The translations under genes were made by a program, and so were the position numbers. From the NCBI RefSeq assembly GCF_003515075.1, contig NZ_QWLV01000001.1:557182-621181 (forward strand): a stretch of DNA of 64,000 bases, given 5' to 3'. This document shows positions 53,494 to 63,897 of this stretch, in pieces. A model generated the notes under the pieces. That model saw nothing but the letters and a program-made list of their open reading frames with translations, ran no database searches and had not been told where the DNA came from. How positions within the stretch are numbered: the first letter of the stretch is position 1; each line of letters opens with the position of its first letter. The stretch is from Sphingomonas gilva. Lineage in GTDB: Bacteria > Pseudomonadota > Alphaproteobacteria > Sphingomonadales > Sphingomonadaceae.

Positions 53494-54174
53494 TCAGGCC
53501 GCGCGGCGGCGTTCCTGGAGGATGCGGCCGTCGAGCATGTTGACCACGCGCGTGGCGTAATCGGCATGGGCGGGCGAGTGGGTGACCATGACGATGGTCG
53601 AGCCGTCGGCGTTCAGCTGCTGGAGCATCCGCATCACCTCGTCGCCATGGCTGGTGTCGAGGTTGCCGGTGGGCTCGTCCGCCAGGATCAGCCGCGGATT
53701 GGCGACCAGTGCGCGGGCGACGGCGACGCGCTGCTGCTGGCCGCCCGAAAGCTGGGTCGGCCGGTGGCGCGCGCGGTGGGCGATGCCGACGCGGTCCATC
53801 ACCTCGTCGGTGCGCCGCTTGCGCTCGGCCGCCGACACGTCGTGGTAGAGCAGGGCGAGCTCGACATTCTCGCGCACGGTCAGCTCGTCGATCAGGTTGA
53901 AGCTCTGGAAGATGAAGCCGATGCCCGCCTTGCGGATCTGCGCGAGCGCGCTTTCATCGAGCCCGGCGACCTCGGTCCCGTCGAACACATAGCTGCCGTT
54001 TGTCGGCGAATCGAGCATGCCGATCAGGTTGAGCAGGGTCGACTTGCCGCAGCCCGACGGCCCCATGATCGCGACGAACTCGCCCTCGGCGATATCGAGA
54101 TCGATGGCGTCGAGCGCCACCGTTTCGACCGTGTCGGTCCGGTAGACCCGGGTGAGTTCGCGCATCCTGAGCAT
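53494..54174 (-). CDS. MacB/LolD-type ABC transporter ATPase
   Basis: 226 residues from ATG 54174, preceded by AAGGGA; an alternative ATG 54189 overlaps the adaptor stop as ATGA. Walker [10 protein letters not shown] (38-46), signature [15 protein letters not shown], Walker [13 protein letters not shown], switch His in [11 protein letters not shown]. It is the only ATPase in the operon and probably energises all three downstream permeases. Confidence 0.92.
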   Translation of the reverse strand: MLRMRELTRVYRTDTVETVALDAIDLDIAEGEFVAIMGPSGCGKSTLLNLIGMLDSPTNGSYVFDGTEVAGLDESALAQIRKAGIGFIFQSFNLIDELTVRENVELALLYHDVSAAERKRRTDEVMDRVGIAHRARHRPTQLSGGQQQRVAVARALVANPRLILADEPTGNLDTSHGDEVMRMLQQLNADGSTIVMVTHSPAHADYATRVVNMLDGRILQERRRAA

Positions 54175-54185
54175 TGCAGTCCCTT

Positions 54186-55499
54186 TCATTCGGTGAGGTC
54201 GAGCCGGTCCTTGTCGGCGAAGCCGGTATAGGGGGAGGTGATCACGCGCTCGCCGGGATCGAGCCCTTCGAGCACCTCGATCATCTCGGCATTGCGCCGG
54301 CCGAGCCGCACTTGGCGCTTGACCGCCGACGACCCGTCGGGGGTCACGACGAACACCCAGTTGCCGCCGGTCTCGTTATAGAAGGCGCCGTTGGGGATCA
54401 GCGTCGCGGGCGCCGGATCGCCCAGCGTCAGCCGCGCCTGCAGCGTCTGGCCGCGCTGGATGTCGGCGGGCTCGGCGCCGATGAACTGCAGGTCCACCTG
54501 GAACTGGCCGTTCTGCACCTGCGGATAGATTTTGGCGACCTTGGCCTGATAGCGCTTGCCGCCCCAATCGATCACCGCGCGCTGGCCGGGTTCGACGCGG
54601 CCGAGATAGAATTCGTCGACGCCCGCGACCAGCTTGTTGCGGCCGGGGCTGTCGATCTGGCCGATGCGCTCGCCGGGCGAGAGCGACTGGCCGAGCTCGA
54701 TCGAGAAGCCCGACAGCTGGCCGGTGACCGGCGCGCGCAGGTTGAGCGCGTCGAGATTGGCGCGCGCGAGCGCGAGGCTCGATTCGAGCGAATCGGCCGA
54801 GGCGCGCAGCTGGGCGAGCTGGCTCGCCTGCAACCGCTCGTCGGTCGCCTGGCCCTGGCGCAGCACCGCGACGCGCCGGCGCTGATAGTCATATTCGTCG
54901 CGCGTGTCCGCGAAGGTCTTGGCGGCGACGAAGCCGCGTTCGGCGAGCGCGGCCTCCCGGCTGTATTGCCGCTGCGCCTTGCGCGCTGCGGTCTCCGCCT
55001 CGAGCACCGCGCGCTCGTTGGCGACCCGCGTCTGGGCGAGCGCGAGCTCCTGGCTGCGCATCGAGTTCAATTGCTGCGTTACTTCGGTCTGGCGGGCGAG
55101 CACCGAGAGCTGAAGCTCCGCATTGGAGAGGATGGCGAGCGGCTGGCCCTTGACGACGCTGGCGCCGTCCTCGACCAGCACCTGCTCCACCCGGCCGCCC
55201 TCGATCGCGTCGAGATAGACGGTGACGAGCGGCGTGACACGCGCGCGGAGCGGGATGAAATCCTCGAAGGCGCCGCGCGTCACCTGCGAGATCTTGACCC
55301 GATCGGCGCCGATGGTCTGCGACCCCGCGCTCGGCGCGAAGAAATAGAACAGCAGCGCGAGGGCGAGCAACACGGCGCCGCCGATGGCTATCTTGGTTCG
55401 CATCGAAAGCGCGCGGCTTTCCACCACGCGATCCATCGTGCTGCCGCTTTGGGGGCGATCGCCCCCGCTTCCCTGCTGCTTCATGCGTACCACGCCCAT
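54186..55499 (-). CDS. Periplasmic adaptor (MacA/HlyD family)
   Basis: 437 residues from ATG 55499, where AGGA lies 4 nt upstream; ATG 55484 is an alternative. The frame is open back to 55655, but that stretch contains the regulatory site 55580-55616 and shows no family similarity. Membrane anchor IAIGGAVLLALALLFYFFAP, lipoyl halves (VTVYLDAIEGGRVEQVLVED and RAPVTGQLSGFSIELGQSL), a long coiled coil between them, then barrel and MP domains. First main gene of the leftward export operon. Confidence 0.88.
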   Translation of the reverse strand: MGVVRMKQQGSGGDRPQSGSTMDRVVESRALSMRTKIAIGGAVLLALALLFYFFAPSAGSQTIGADRVKISQVTRGAFEDFIPLRARVTPLVTVYLDAIEGGRVEQVLVEDGASVVKGQPLAILSNAELQLSVLARQTEVTQQLNSMRSQELALAQTRVANERAVLEAETAARKAQRQYSREAALAERGFVAAKTFADTRDEYDYQRRRVAVLRQGQATDERLQASQLAQLRASADSLESSLALARANLDALNLRAPVTGQLSGFSIELGQSLSPGERIGQIDSPGRNKLVAGVDEFYLGRVEPGQRAVIDWGGKRYQAKVAKIYPQVQNGQFQVDLQFIGAEPADIQRGQTLQARLTLGDPAPATLIPNGAFYNETGGNWVFVVTPDGSSAVKRQVRLGRRNAEMIEVLEGLDPGERVITSPYTGFADKDRLDLTE

Positions 55500-55579
55500 G
55501 CCGTCCTGATCAGCAACGATCGTGCCAGACCGCGGAGCGGGCGTCTCCCCCGCACGCCGCGCGCCGACCCGGCCGACAC

Positions 55580-55616
55580 TGTCCGGTTTCGGACACGGGC
55601 GTTCGAAAGCGGACAG
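55580..55616. promoter_or_regulatory. Activator site copy A
   Basis: Perfect palindrome TGTCCG-GTTT-CGGACA (55580-55595) followed by a third half-site GCGGACAG (55609-55616). The same arrangement recurs at 55910-55947. It probably binds the NtrC-class regulator encoded at 55949. Confidence 0.7.
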
Positions 55617-55661
55617 ATATTCCTGCCAGGTCAGCTCGTGGCGTTCGCGCAGCATGAGCGC

Positions 55662-55790
55662 TCAAGCCGATCGGGAGACGGTTGCGGTGGTGGCCGCGGT
55701 CACCACCGGCGGCGCGGATGCAAGCGCGAGGCAGGTGGTTGCGGCGAGCGCGGCGATGGCGCTCAGGATGCGAAAGCCGGCGGTGATCAT
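55662..55790 (-). CDS. 42-residue predicted secreted peptide
   Basis: Short ORF starting at ATG 55790 with GGAGG 5 nt upstream (an ATG at 55793 directly precedes it) and ending at TGA 55662. The product has a basic start (MITAGFR), a long hydrophobic core (ILSAIAALAATTCLALA) and a likely cleavage site after ASA, leaving about 16 residues rich in Thr/Val/Ala. A sigma-54 promoter match lies about 40 nt upstream (55829-55844). It would be the first gene of the leftward operon. No homologue recognised; it could also be a regulatory leader. Confidence 0.5.
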   Translation of the reverse strand: MITAGFRILSAIAALAATTCLALASAPPVVTAATTATVSRSA

Positions 55791-55828
55791 CATGTCCTCC
55801 CTGGACAAAGCCGTTGTGCCGGGCGCCA

Positions 55829-55844
55829 AGCACTCCGCGTGCCA
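55829..55844 (-). promoter_or_regulatory. Sigma-54 promoter, leftward (export operon)
   Basis: On the minus strand TGGCACGCGGAGTGCT matches TGGCACG-N4-TTGCT with one mismatch; the GG/GC spacing is right. Activator site copy B (55910-55947) lies about 66-100 bp upstream, as expected for an enhancer. Confidence 0.7.
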
Positions 55845-55893
55845 AGTTCGAAAAGAGGCGCAAATCGGCGGCGGGCGTCGCGCGGCGGCAGGT

Positions 55894-55909
55894 TGGCACG
55901 CAAATTGAT
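55894..55909 (+). promoter_or_regulatory. Sigma-54 promoter, rightward (regulator/kinase operon)
   Basis: TGGCACGCAAATTGAT matches TGGCACG-N4-TTGCT with one mismatch. Expected start point is about 30 nt before the ATG at 55949. Activator site copy A lies about 280 bp upstream. Confidence 0.7.
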
Positions 55910-55947
55910 TGTCCGATTCCGCACACAGGCTGTACGAGAGCGGACAG
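55910..55947. promoter_or_regulatory. Activator site copy B
   Basis: TGTCCG-ATTC-CGCACA (imperfect palindrome) followed by the half-site GCGGACAG, the same layout as copy A but 1 nt longer between them. It abuts the rightward sigma-54 promoter and ends one base before the regulator's start codon, overlapping its ribosome-binding region, so bound regulator could also limit its own synthesis. Confidence 0.7.
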
Positions 55948-55948
55948 G

Positions 55949-57335
<1,387 letters not shown>

Positions 57336-57346
<11 letters not shown>

Positions 57347-58664
57347 CGCGGCTTTCGCGCGCGGGCTCGCCTGGCGGGTGGCGGCGCTCATCACCGCCAT
57401 CGTCGCGCTCACCCTCTCGTGGCGGGTCAGCGGGCTGGCCGCGACGCGTATCGTCGCCGCGCTTGCCGTCGTCGGGGCGACCCTGGCGCTGTGGGTCTAT
57501 GTTCTCAGGACCAACCGCGTCCTGGCGCGCTTCGTCGAGACGCTGCGCGTCGGCGACGCCAGCGCACGGTTCGACATCGGCGGCGGTTCGGGCTTCGCCG
57601 AGGTCGCCGAGGCGTTCGACACCGCGCTTGCCCGGCTGCGCGCCGAACGCCATGCCGGCACCGAGGAGCTTCGCTTCGTCCAGGCGCTGCTCGACGACGC
57701 GCCCGTGGCGCTGCTGGTGATCGACCAGACCGGCGCGGTCGAACCCCATAACAAGGCGGCGCGGCGCCTGTTCGGCGAGGCGACCGGCGCCCGCCCGGAG
57801 GATTACGCCGCCTATGGCGCAAGTTTCGCCGCCCGGCTCGAACGCCAGGGCGCGGCCGAGGAAACGCTGTTGCTCAACATCGGCGGCCGGGCGCAGCGCG
57901 CGATCGTCCGCACCGCGCAGGTCTCACGGCTGGGCGCCAGCGTCCGCGCGGTCACGGTCCAGCCGGCGCAGGGCGCGTTCGACACCGTCGAGATGGCGGC
58001 GCAGACCGATCTGGTGCGCGTGCTGACGCACGAGATCCTCAATTCGCTGACCCCGGTCACATCGCTCGCCGCGACCGCCGCGGGGTTGCTCGCCGATCCC
58101 GAGCTCGGGTCCGATCCGCGGCTCGACGATGCGCGGCTGGCGATCGGCACATTGGCGCGCCGGGCCGAGGGCCTGTCGCACTTCATCGAAGGCTATCGGG
58201 CGATCTCGCGCGTCCCCGAGATCAAGCGCCAGCGCTTCTCCGCGGCCGCCTGGGCAGACGAGCTGGCGCAGCTCTTCAAGGCCGAATGGCCCGACCTGTC
58301 GCTGGAGGTGCGGGTCGAGCCGGCCGATCTATCGCTCGACGCCGATCTCGACCTGATGACGCAGGTGCTGATCAACCTGCTGCGCAACGCCGTCGACGCC
58401 GCGACCAGCTTCACGCCCGATCCCCGCATCGCATTGAATATCATCCGGGGACCCGACGGGGAGAGCTGGATCGACGTGATCGACAACGGCCCCGGCATTC
58501 CGCCGCGATTGCGCCAGGAAATCTTCCTGCCCTTCTTCACGACCCGGGCGAAGGGCAACGGCGTCGGGCTCAATCTCGCCCGACAGGTCGTGGTGGCGCA
58601 TTCGGGGACCATCGAAGTGGTCGACGGAACCGAGGGCGCCGTGATGCGGATCATCATGCCGTGA
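57336..58664 (+). CDS. Membrane sensor histidine kinase
   Basis: 442 residues from ATG 57336, overlapping the regulator by 11 nt. Two membrane helices near residues 12-30 and 38-57 with almost no periplasmic loop, a HAMP-like segment, a PAS-like region (ALLDDAPVALLVIDQTGAVE), the H-box VRVLTHEILNSLTP (His232) and the catalytic domain with N-box INLLRNAVDAA, DNGPGIP and GNGVGLNLARQ. The short external loop argues for sensing within the membrane or cytoplasm. Its end overlaps the convergent nagA gene. Confidence 0.92.
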
Positions 58665-59823
58665 GGCGGCGTTCGTCCGCTGAATAGCGTTCCGCCGCGC
58701 CGCCGATCCACGCTTCGCTGACCGTCATCCCGTCGTTCGCGATCACCAGATCGGCGCGGCAGCCGGGAGCAATGCGGCCGATCCTGTCGTCCACCCTGAG
58801 GAACGCCGCGGGATGGCGGCTAGCCATATGCGCCGCGGCGGCGAGGGGTACGCCGAGCATCGCGACGGCGTTGCGCACCGCACCGGCCATGTCGAGATCG
58901 GAGCCGGCGAGCGTGCCGTCTGCATTGACGCACACGCCGTCGACCACGCGCACCTCATGTCCCTGCAGCATGAAGCTCTTGTCGGCCATGCCGACGCTCG
59001 GCATCGCATCGGTGACGAGCATGAAGCGATCGAGCGGCTTGCAGCGAAGCGCGATGCGCATCGTCACCGGATCGATATGCCGGCCGTCGACGATCATGCC
59101 GCACCAGCTGTCCAGATTGTCGAGCGCCGCGCCGACCGCGCCGGGCTCGCGGGCCCGGAGCGGCGACATCGCGTTGAACAGGTGGGTGAAGCCGGTCATG
59201 CCGCTGTCCAGCGCGGCGCGGATATCGGCATAGCTGCCGTCCGTGTGGCCCGCGGCGACGACGATGCCGGCGTCGACCAGCTTGCGGACCATCGCGGGCG
59301 TGGTCTGCTCGGGCGCCAGCGTGACGAGGGTGCGGCCCGCCTTCAGGCTGGTGACGGTGGAGATGCCTTCCGCGTCGAGCGACCTGATCTTCGCCGGATC
59401 GTGGATGCCCTTGCGATCGACGTTGAGGAACGGCCCCTCGATATGGATGCCGAGCACGCCCGGCACACCGCGCGCGATCGCCTCCTCGACCGCGGCGATG
59501 CCGCGCCGCACGACGGCGAGATCGTCGCTGATCAGCGTCGGCAGGAAGCCGGTGGTGCCGAAGCGGCGATGCGCCGCGCCGATCGCGGCGATCGCCTCCA
59601 CCGTCGGCGAATCGTTGAACAGCACGCCGCCGCCGCCATTGACCTGCGCGTCGATGAAGCCCGGCAGCAGCATCCGCCCTTCGAGGCGGTGGCGCAGGGC
59701 ATCGGCGGGAATGTCCCCATCCGCGACGATCGCGGCGATGCGTTCGCCCTCGACGAGCACGGCCCGGCCTTCGACGAAGCCGCCATCGAGCAGGATGGGT
59801 CCGCCGGTGAGCGCGATCGTCAT
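58654..59823 (-). CDS. nagA: N-acetylglucosamine-6-phosphate deacetylase
   Basis: 389 residues. Removes acetate from GlcNAc-6-P. Motifs: LPGFIDAQVNGGGG, GIHIEGPFLNVDRKGIH, AAGHTDGSYADI, THLFNAMSPLRAREPG and the catalytic Asp in LVTDAMPSVG. ATG 59823 overlaps the stop of the SIS gene as ATGA. It forms an operon with that gene and lies next to a TonB receptor and a PTS gene for GlcNAc uptake. Confidence 0.95.
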   Translation of the reverse strand: MTIALTGGPILLDGGFVEGRAVLVEGERIAAIVADGDIPADALRHRLEGRMLLPGFIDAQVNGGGGVLFNDSPTVEAIAAIGAAHRRFGTTGFLPTLISDDLAVVRRGIAAVEEAIARGVPGVLGIHIEGPFLNVDRKGIHDPAKIRSLDAEGISTVTSLKAGRTLVTLAPEQTTPAMVRKLVDAGIVVAAGHTDGSYADIRAALDSGMTGFTHLFNAMSPLRAREPGAVGAALDNLDSWCGMIVDGRHIDPVTMRIALRCKPLDRFMLVTDAMPSVGMADKSFMLQGHEVRVVDGVCVNADGTLAGSDLDMAGAVRNAVAMLGVPLAAAAHMASRHPAAFLRVDDRIGRIAPGCRADLVIANDGMTVSEAWIGGAAERYSADERRLTA

Positions 59824-60848
59824 ACCGTCTCCGTTACCTTGCGCAGGTGCGGCGGGCGATCGGGATCGAACCCGCGCCTGAGCGACAGCGCATTGACCGC
59901 GCGATAGAAGGACTGGATCTGCAGGATCGGCTCGATCGCCGGATGCGCCACGGCGGACGGCAGGCGGATCGCCCCCGCCGGTCCGTCGCCCGCGACCAGC
60001 ACCGGCGCGCCGCGGGCGAGCGTCTCGGCGACCAGCGCGTCGATCCCCGCGCCGGTCTCGTCCGACTGGCGGAAGACGAGCAGCGGGAAATCGGGACCGA
60101 CCAGCGCCATCGGCCCGTGCCGCACCTCGGCCGCGCTGAACGCCTCGGCGTGAAGGCCGCAGGTCTCCTTGAACTTGAGCGCAGCCTCCTGGGCGATGCC
60201 CAGCCCGAGCCCACGGCCGATGACGTACAGTCCCCGGGCGCCGGCCAGCTGCTCGACCAGTGGCGACCAGTCGGCCTGCCAGGCTTCGGCCAGGCGATCG
60301 GGCAGCCCGTCGAGCGCGGCGCCGAGCGCATCGTCCTGCGCCCATGCCGCGACGAGATCGGCGATGGCGGCGAGCGCGGCGATGTAGCTCTTGGTCGCCG
60401 CCACGCTGGTCTCCGGACCGGCGTGGAGCGGCAGCAGCATGTCGGCGGCGGCGCCGAGCGGCGAATCGGGCGCGTTGACCAGCGCCAGCGTGGCGGCCCC
60501 CGCCGATCGCGCCGCCTCCACCGTCGCAATGAGGTCCGGGCTGCGGCCCGATTGCGAGATGGCCAGGCAGCATGTGCGCGCGTCGGCCGGCGCCGCGCGG
60601 TAGAGCGAGCTGACCGAGGGCGAGGCGGAGGCGACGAGCGTGCCGAGCCGCGTCTCGATCAGATATTTGGCGTAGGTCGCGGCATGATCCGAGCTGCCCC
60701 GCGCGCAGGTGAGGATCGCCGCCGGCAGATCGGCCCGCAGCCGCGCCGCGATCCCGGCGACCAGAGCTGCGTTCGCACGATGCTGAGTCCTCACGGCCTC
60801 AGCCGCCTCGGCCGCCTCCGCGAACATTCGTGTCGACGTGTCGGTCAT
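59820..60848 (-). CDS. SIS-domain glucosamine-6-phosphate deaminase/isomerase (NagB-II/AgaS-like)
   Basis: 342 residues from ATG 60848. Two SIS domains: LTCARGSSDHAATYAKYLIE with AISQSGRSPDLIATVEAARS, and YVIGRGLGLGIAQEAALKFK with the acidic segment AEAFSAAEVRHGPMALV. It lacks the glutaminase domain of GlmS, so it is the stand-alone deaminase type that replaces classical NagB in many proteobacteria. Product is fructose-6-P plus ammonia. Coupled to nagA. Confidence 0.9.
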   Translation of the reverse strand: MTDTSTRMFAEAAEAAEAVRTQHRANAALVAGIAARLRADLPAAILTCARGSSDHAATYAKYLIETRLGTLVASASPSVSSLYRAAPADARTCCLAISQSGRSPDLIATVEAARSAGAATLALVNAPDSPLGAAADMLLPLHAGPETSVAATKSYIAALAAIADLVAAWAQDDALGAALDGLPDRLAEAWQADWSPLVEQLAGARGLYVIGRGLGLGIAQEAALKFKETCGLHAEAFSAAEVRHGPMALVGPDFPLLVFRQSDETGAGIDALVAETLARGAPVLVAGDGPAGAIRLPSAVAHPAIEPILQIQSFYRAVNALSLRRGFDPDRPPHLRKVTETV

Positions 60849-61077
60849 CCGGCCGCCTTCATTCCGGCAAAACCCATGAAATCCCCAAAGCCCCTCACCC
60901 TGCATATCCATATATGACCAATAAAATACCTTTTGCCAGTTAAATTTGGACCGTCTTAAACCGAAAACTCATCTCACCCTCTTGACGACACGACCAAGCT
61001 GGAAGAGTGTAGCGTGATTGGTACTCAATTGGTAGCAGATTGGAAGCATCTGCGCCGCGATGCCTAGGGAGAGAGAG
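60849..61077. promoter_or_regulatory. Divergent nag promoter region with phased ATTGG repeats
   Basis: Between the divergent SIS gene and TonB receptor. Three direct repeats ATTGGTA / ATTGGTA / ATTGGAA start at 61017, 61028 and 61039, exactly 11 nt (about one helical turn) apart. A further TGACCAAT lies on the SIS-gene side near 60915. TTGACG at 60983 may be a -35 box, but no clear -10 follows. The repeats probably bind the GlcNAc regulator, which is not in the window. Confidence 0.55.
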
Positions 61078-63723
61078 ATGAGCATTCGCAAGGTCCTGTT
61101 GAGGTCCGCCAGCGTCGCGATCCTGGCCGCTTTGGCCAGTCCCGCGCTCGGACAAGATGCGCCCGCCGACCAGGCGGAAGGCGACGAGATCATCGTGACC
61201 GGCATCCGCGGGTCGATCCGCGAGTCGATCGACGCCAAACGGAATTCGGACGTCATCGCCGATGTCATTACCGCCGAGGATATCGGCAAGTTCCCCGACA
61301 AGAACGTCGCCGAGGCGCTTCAGCGCGTGCCGGGCATCGTCGTCAACCGCGAGTTCGGCGAGGGCGAGCGCGTATCGCTGCGCGGGACGGCGCCGAACCT
61401 GACCAAGACGCTGGTCAACGGTCATTCGATCGCGACCGCCGACTGGTTCATCCTCGACCAGCTCGATTCGACGCGGAGCTTCAACTACCTGACCCTGCCT
61501 TCGGAGATCGTCGGCCGGATCGAGGTCTACAAGAGCCCGCAGGCCGATGTGGAGGAAGGCGGCGTCGGCGGCACGATCAACGTCCACACGCGCAATCCGC
61601 TCGATCTCGACGCGTTCACCGTCTCCGCCTCGGCGCAGATGGTCTATTCCGAGTTGGCCGACAAGATCGATCCCCAGGTCTCGGGCCTGGTAAGCTGGAA
61701 GAACGAGGCGGAGACCTTCGGCATCCTGCTGGGCGGCATCTATCAGAAGCGCGAGATCCGCCGCGACGGCGTGGAGGTGCTCGGCTATTCGAATCCGGGC
61801 GGGGCCGCGGGGACCAATTCGGTGCCGCTGCTGATCGGATCGGCGCTGTTCACGCAGGAGCGTGAACGGTACGGCGGCAATATCGGCATCCAGCTCCGCC
61901 CGTCCGACGCGCTGGAGATCAATATCACCGGCCTCTATTCGCGCTTCGGCGCGGACAATTACAACCAGAACTACCTTGCCTGGCCCGACCGCGCGATCGC
62001 CGACGGGGGGACGCTGACCGACACCACGATCGTCGACGGCACGGTCGTCGCCGGTACGGTCACGTCGCTGCCGGGCAGCCGGGCGGTGGTCTATGACGCC
62101 ATCGCGCGCGAGGCGTTCGCCGAGACGATGGCCGCCGATATCGATCTCACCTACCGGTTCGGCGACAACTCCTTCGTGCACCTCAAAGGAGGATGGACCA
62201 GGGCGAACGGCGATACGGTCGACGAATTCTTCTTCGAGACCGCGGCGCCGGGCTCGTTCAGCTATGATCTGCGCGGACGCGCGCCTTCGGTGTCGTTCAC
62301 CAGTCCCGACCCGACATCGCCCGCGGGCATGCTGATCGATTTCGCGCGGCTGCCGACGGTGCAGAGCGACGACGAGGAGAAATACGCCTATCTGGATTAT
62401 CAGCACGGCCTCGATTGGGGTCCGCTGACCGCCCTCAAATTCGGGCTGAAATACACCGATCACGATCGCGGATCGCTGTGGATGAGCACCAACGGCGGCG
62501 CGTTCCTGCCGCTCCAGTGCGGCAGCGTGGCCTGCACGGCGGCCGATTTCGCGGGCGGGCCGACGCCGGACGATTTTTTGGAGAATGTGAGGGAAGCGGG
62601 GACGCTGACCGATTACTGGATGGTCGACCGCGATGCGCTGGAGCGCATCTTCCGCGCGCAGCCGGCGGCGAACCGGACGCGCTTCATCGTTCCCGGATCG
62701 ACCTTCCAGGTCAACGAGAAATCCTATGGCGGCTACGGCATGGCGATGTTCGGCGGCGACAATTGGGACGGCAATATCGGCGTTCGCGTGATCCGCACCG
62801 ACCAGACCGCATCGGGCAATATACTGGGCGGCCCAAACCCGACCGACGAGAGCCCGTTCGGCGACTTCACCCCGCAGACGGTGGAAACATCGTATACTGA
62901 CGTCCTGCCGAGCGCGAACCTGCGCTTCGAGCTGTCCGACGAGGTGGTGCTGCGCATGGCGGCCGGACGGACCGTGGCGCGGCCGAACTTCGCCCAGATC
63001 GCGCCGGGCATCAACCTGAACGGCACGACCCTGACCGCGACCGGCGGCAATCCCGATCTGCAGCCGTTCCGGGCCAACCAGTACGACCTGTCGCTGGAAT
63101 GGTATCCCGATCGCGAGACGATCATCGCGGCGGCGATCTACTACAAGGACATATTGTCCTATGTGGTCAACGGGAGCACCACCGAGGTGTTTCCGGGGCA
63201 GTTCCTGCCGGGGACGCAGCCTGCGAGCTGCACGCCGACCACGACGCCGGGCCTTTACGACTGCCCTTATATCGTCAACCGGCCGGTCAACGGCCCCGGC
63301 GGGGTCAACAAGGGCTTCGAGCTGCAGCTGTCGCGCCCGCTATGGGCCGGGTTCGGCGTGCAGGCCAACTACACCTATTCGGACGCGGAAGCGGACAATG
63401 GCGATCCGATCCCCGGCAATTCGAAGCACGCCGTCAACCTGACCGGCTATTTCGAGAACGACCTGCTGAGCGCGCGGCTTTCGTATAACTACCGGTCGAG
63501 CTTCTTCATCAACATCGACCGCGCCGCGCCGCTGAACCAGGAATCGACCGAATCGCTCGACGGTTCGCTGAGCGTCAACGTCACCGAGAATGTCGCGCTG
63601 ACGGCGGAGGCGATCAACCTGACCAACGCGAAGATCGTGCAATATTCGGGCACGCCCAACCGGCCGCGCGCCATCTACGACAATGGCCGCCAATTCTATC
63701 TGGGCGCCCGGTTCCGCTTCTGA
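61078..63723 (+). CDS. TonB-dependent receptor, probable chito-oligosaccharide/GlcNAc uptake
   Basis: 881 residues from ATG 61078 (GGGAGAGAGAG upstream). Signal peptide ends ASPALGQ; TonB box DEIIVTGIRGS; plug RESIDAKRNSDVIADVITAE then DIGKFPDKNVAEALQRVPGI, the hallmark of sphingomonad/Caulobacter carbohydrate receptors; barrel ends GARFRF. No STN domain. Placement beside nagA and the PTS gene supports GlcNAc or chitin-oligomer uptake. Confidence 0.92.
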   Translation: MSIRKVLLRSASVAILAALASPALGQDAPADQAEGDEIIVTGIRGSIRESIDAKRNSDVIADVITAEDIGKFPDKNVAEALQRVPGIVVNREFGEGERVSLRGTAPNLTKTLVNGHSIATADWFILDQLDSTRSFNYLTLPSEIVGRIEVYKSPQADVEEGGVGGTINVHTRNPLDLDAFTVSASAQMVYSELADKIDPQVSGLVSWKNEAETFGILLGGIYQKREIRRDGVEVLGYSNPGGAAGTNSVPLLIGSALFTQERERYGGNIGIQLRPSDALEINITGLYSRFGADNYNQNYLAWPDRAIADGGTLTDTTIVDGTVVAGTVTSLPGSRAVVYDAIAREAFAETMAADIDLTYRFGDNSFVHLKGGWTRANGDTVDEFFFETAAPGSFSYDLRGRAPSVSFTSPDPTSPAGMLIDFARLPTVQSDDEEKYAYLDYQHGLDWGPLTALKFGLKYTDHDRGSLWMSTNGGAFLPLQCGSVACTAADFAGGPTPDDFLENVREAGTLTDYWMVDRDALERIFRAQPAANRTRFIVPGSTFQVNEKSYGGYGMAMFGGDNWDGNIGVRVIRTDQTASGNILGGPNPTDESPFGDFTPQTVETSYTDVLPSANLRFELSDEVVLRMAAGRTVARPNFAQIAPGINLNGTTLTATGGNPDLQPFRANQYDLSLEWYPDRETIIAAAIYYKDILSYVVNGSTTEVFPGQFLPGTQPASCTPTTTPGLYDCPYIVNRPVNGPGGVNKGFELQLSRPLWAGFGVQANYTYSDAEADNGDPIPGNSKHAVNLTGYFENDLLSARLSYNYRSSFFINIDRAAPLNQESTESLDGSLSVNVTENVALTAEAINLTNAKIVQYSGTPNRPRAIYDNGRQFYLGARFRF

Positions 63724-63726
63724 ACC

Positions 63727-63761
63727 GATCCGGGGCCGGCGCGCGTCGCCGGCCCCGGATC
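63727..63761 (+). terminator. Strong hairpin after the TonB receptor
   Basis: 15-bp perfect stem GATCCGGGGCCGGCG (63727-63741) / CGCCGGCCCCGGATC (63747-63761) with a 5-nt loop, 4 nt after the receptor stop. The T-rich stretch follows only after ~15 nt, so it is a likely but not textbook terminator. Confidence 0.7.
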
Positions 63762-63843
63762 CGCAGCACCGCACTTTCCTTTTCGTCAAAGCCCGTGATG
63801 ATGCGAACCAGCGATTTGGAGACAGAGGATTGGACGGGGGGAT

Positions 63844-63897
63844 ATGAAGGAGGCGGCGCTTCGGACAATCAATCCAGTGCGGCCGATGACCCGATGA
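63844..63897 (+). CDS. 17-residue leader ORF before the PTS gene
   Basis: ATG 63844, with GGGGGG just upstream, opens a 17-codon frame (MKEAALRTINPVRPMTR) whose TGA overlaps the ATG of the PTS gene as ATGA. It could be a translational coupling leader. Its size makes the call weak. Confidence 0.3.
   Translation: MKEAALRTINPVRPMTR

Noticed and set aside
45990..53543. A 2517-codon open frame on the plus strand
   Set aside because: It is antisense to three well-supported permease genes; in GC-rich DNA the opposite strand often stays open. The translation is low-complexity Arg/Ala/Asp/Gly with no domain.
58654..60573. A 639-residue NagA with an N-terminal extension
   Set aside because: The extension is an out-of-frame reading of the SIS gene; NagA begins at ATG 59823 in an ATGA overlap.
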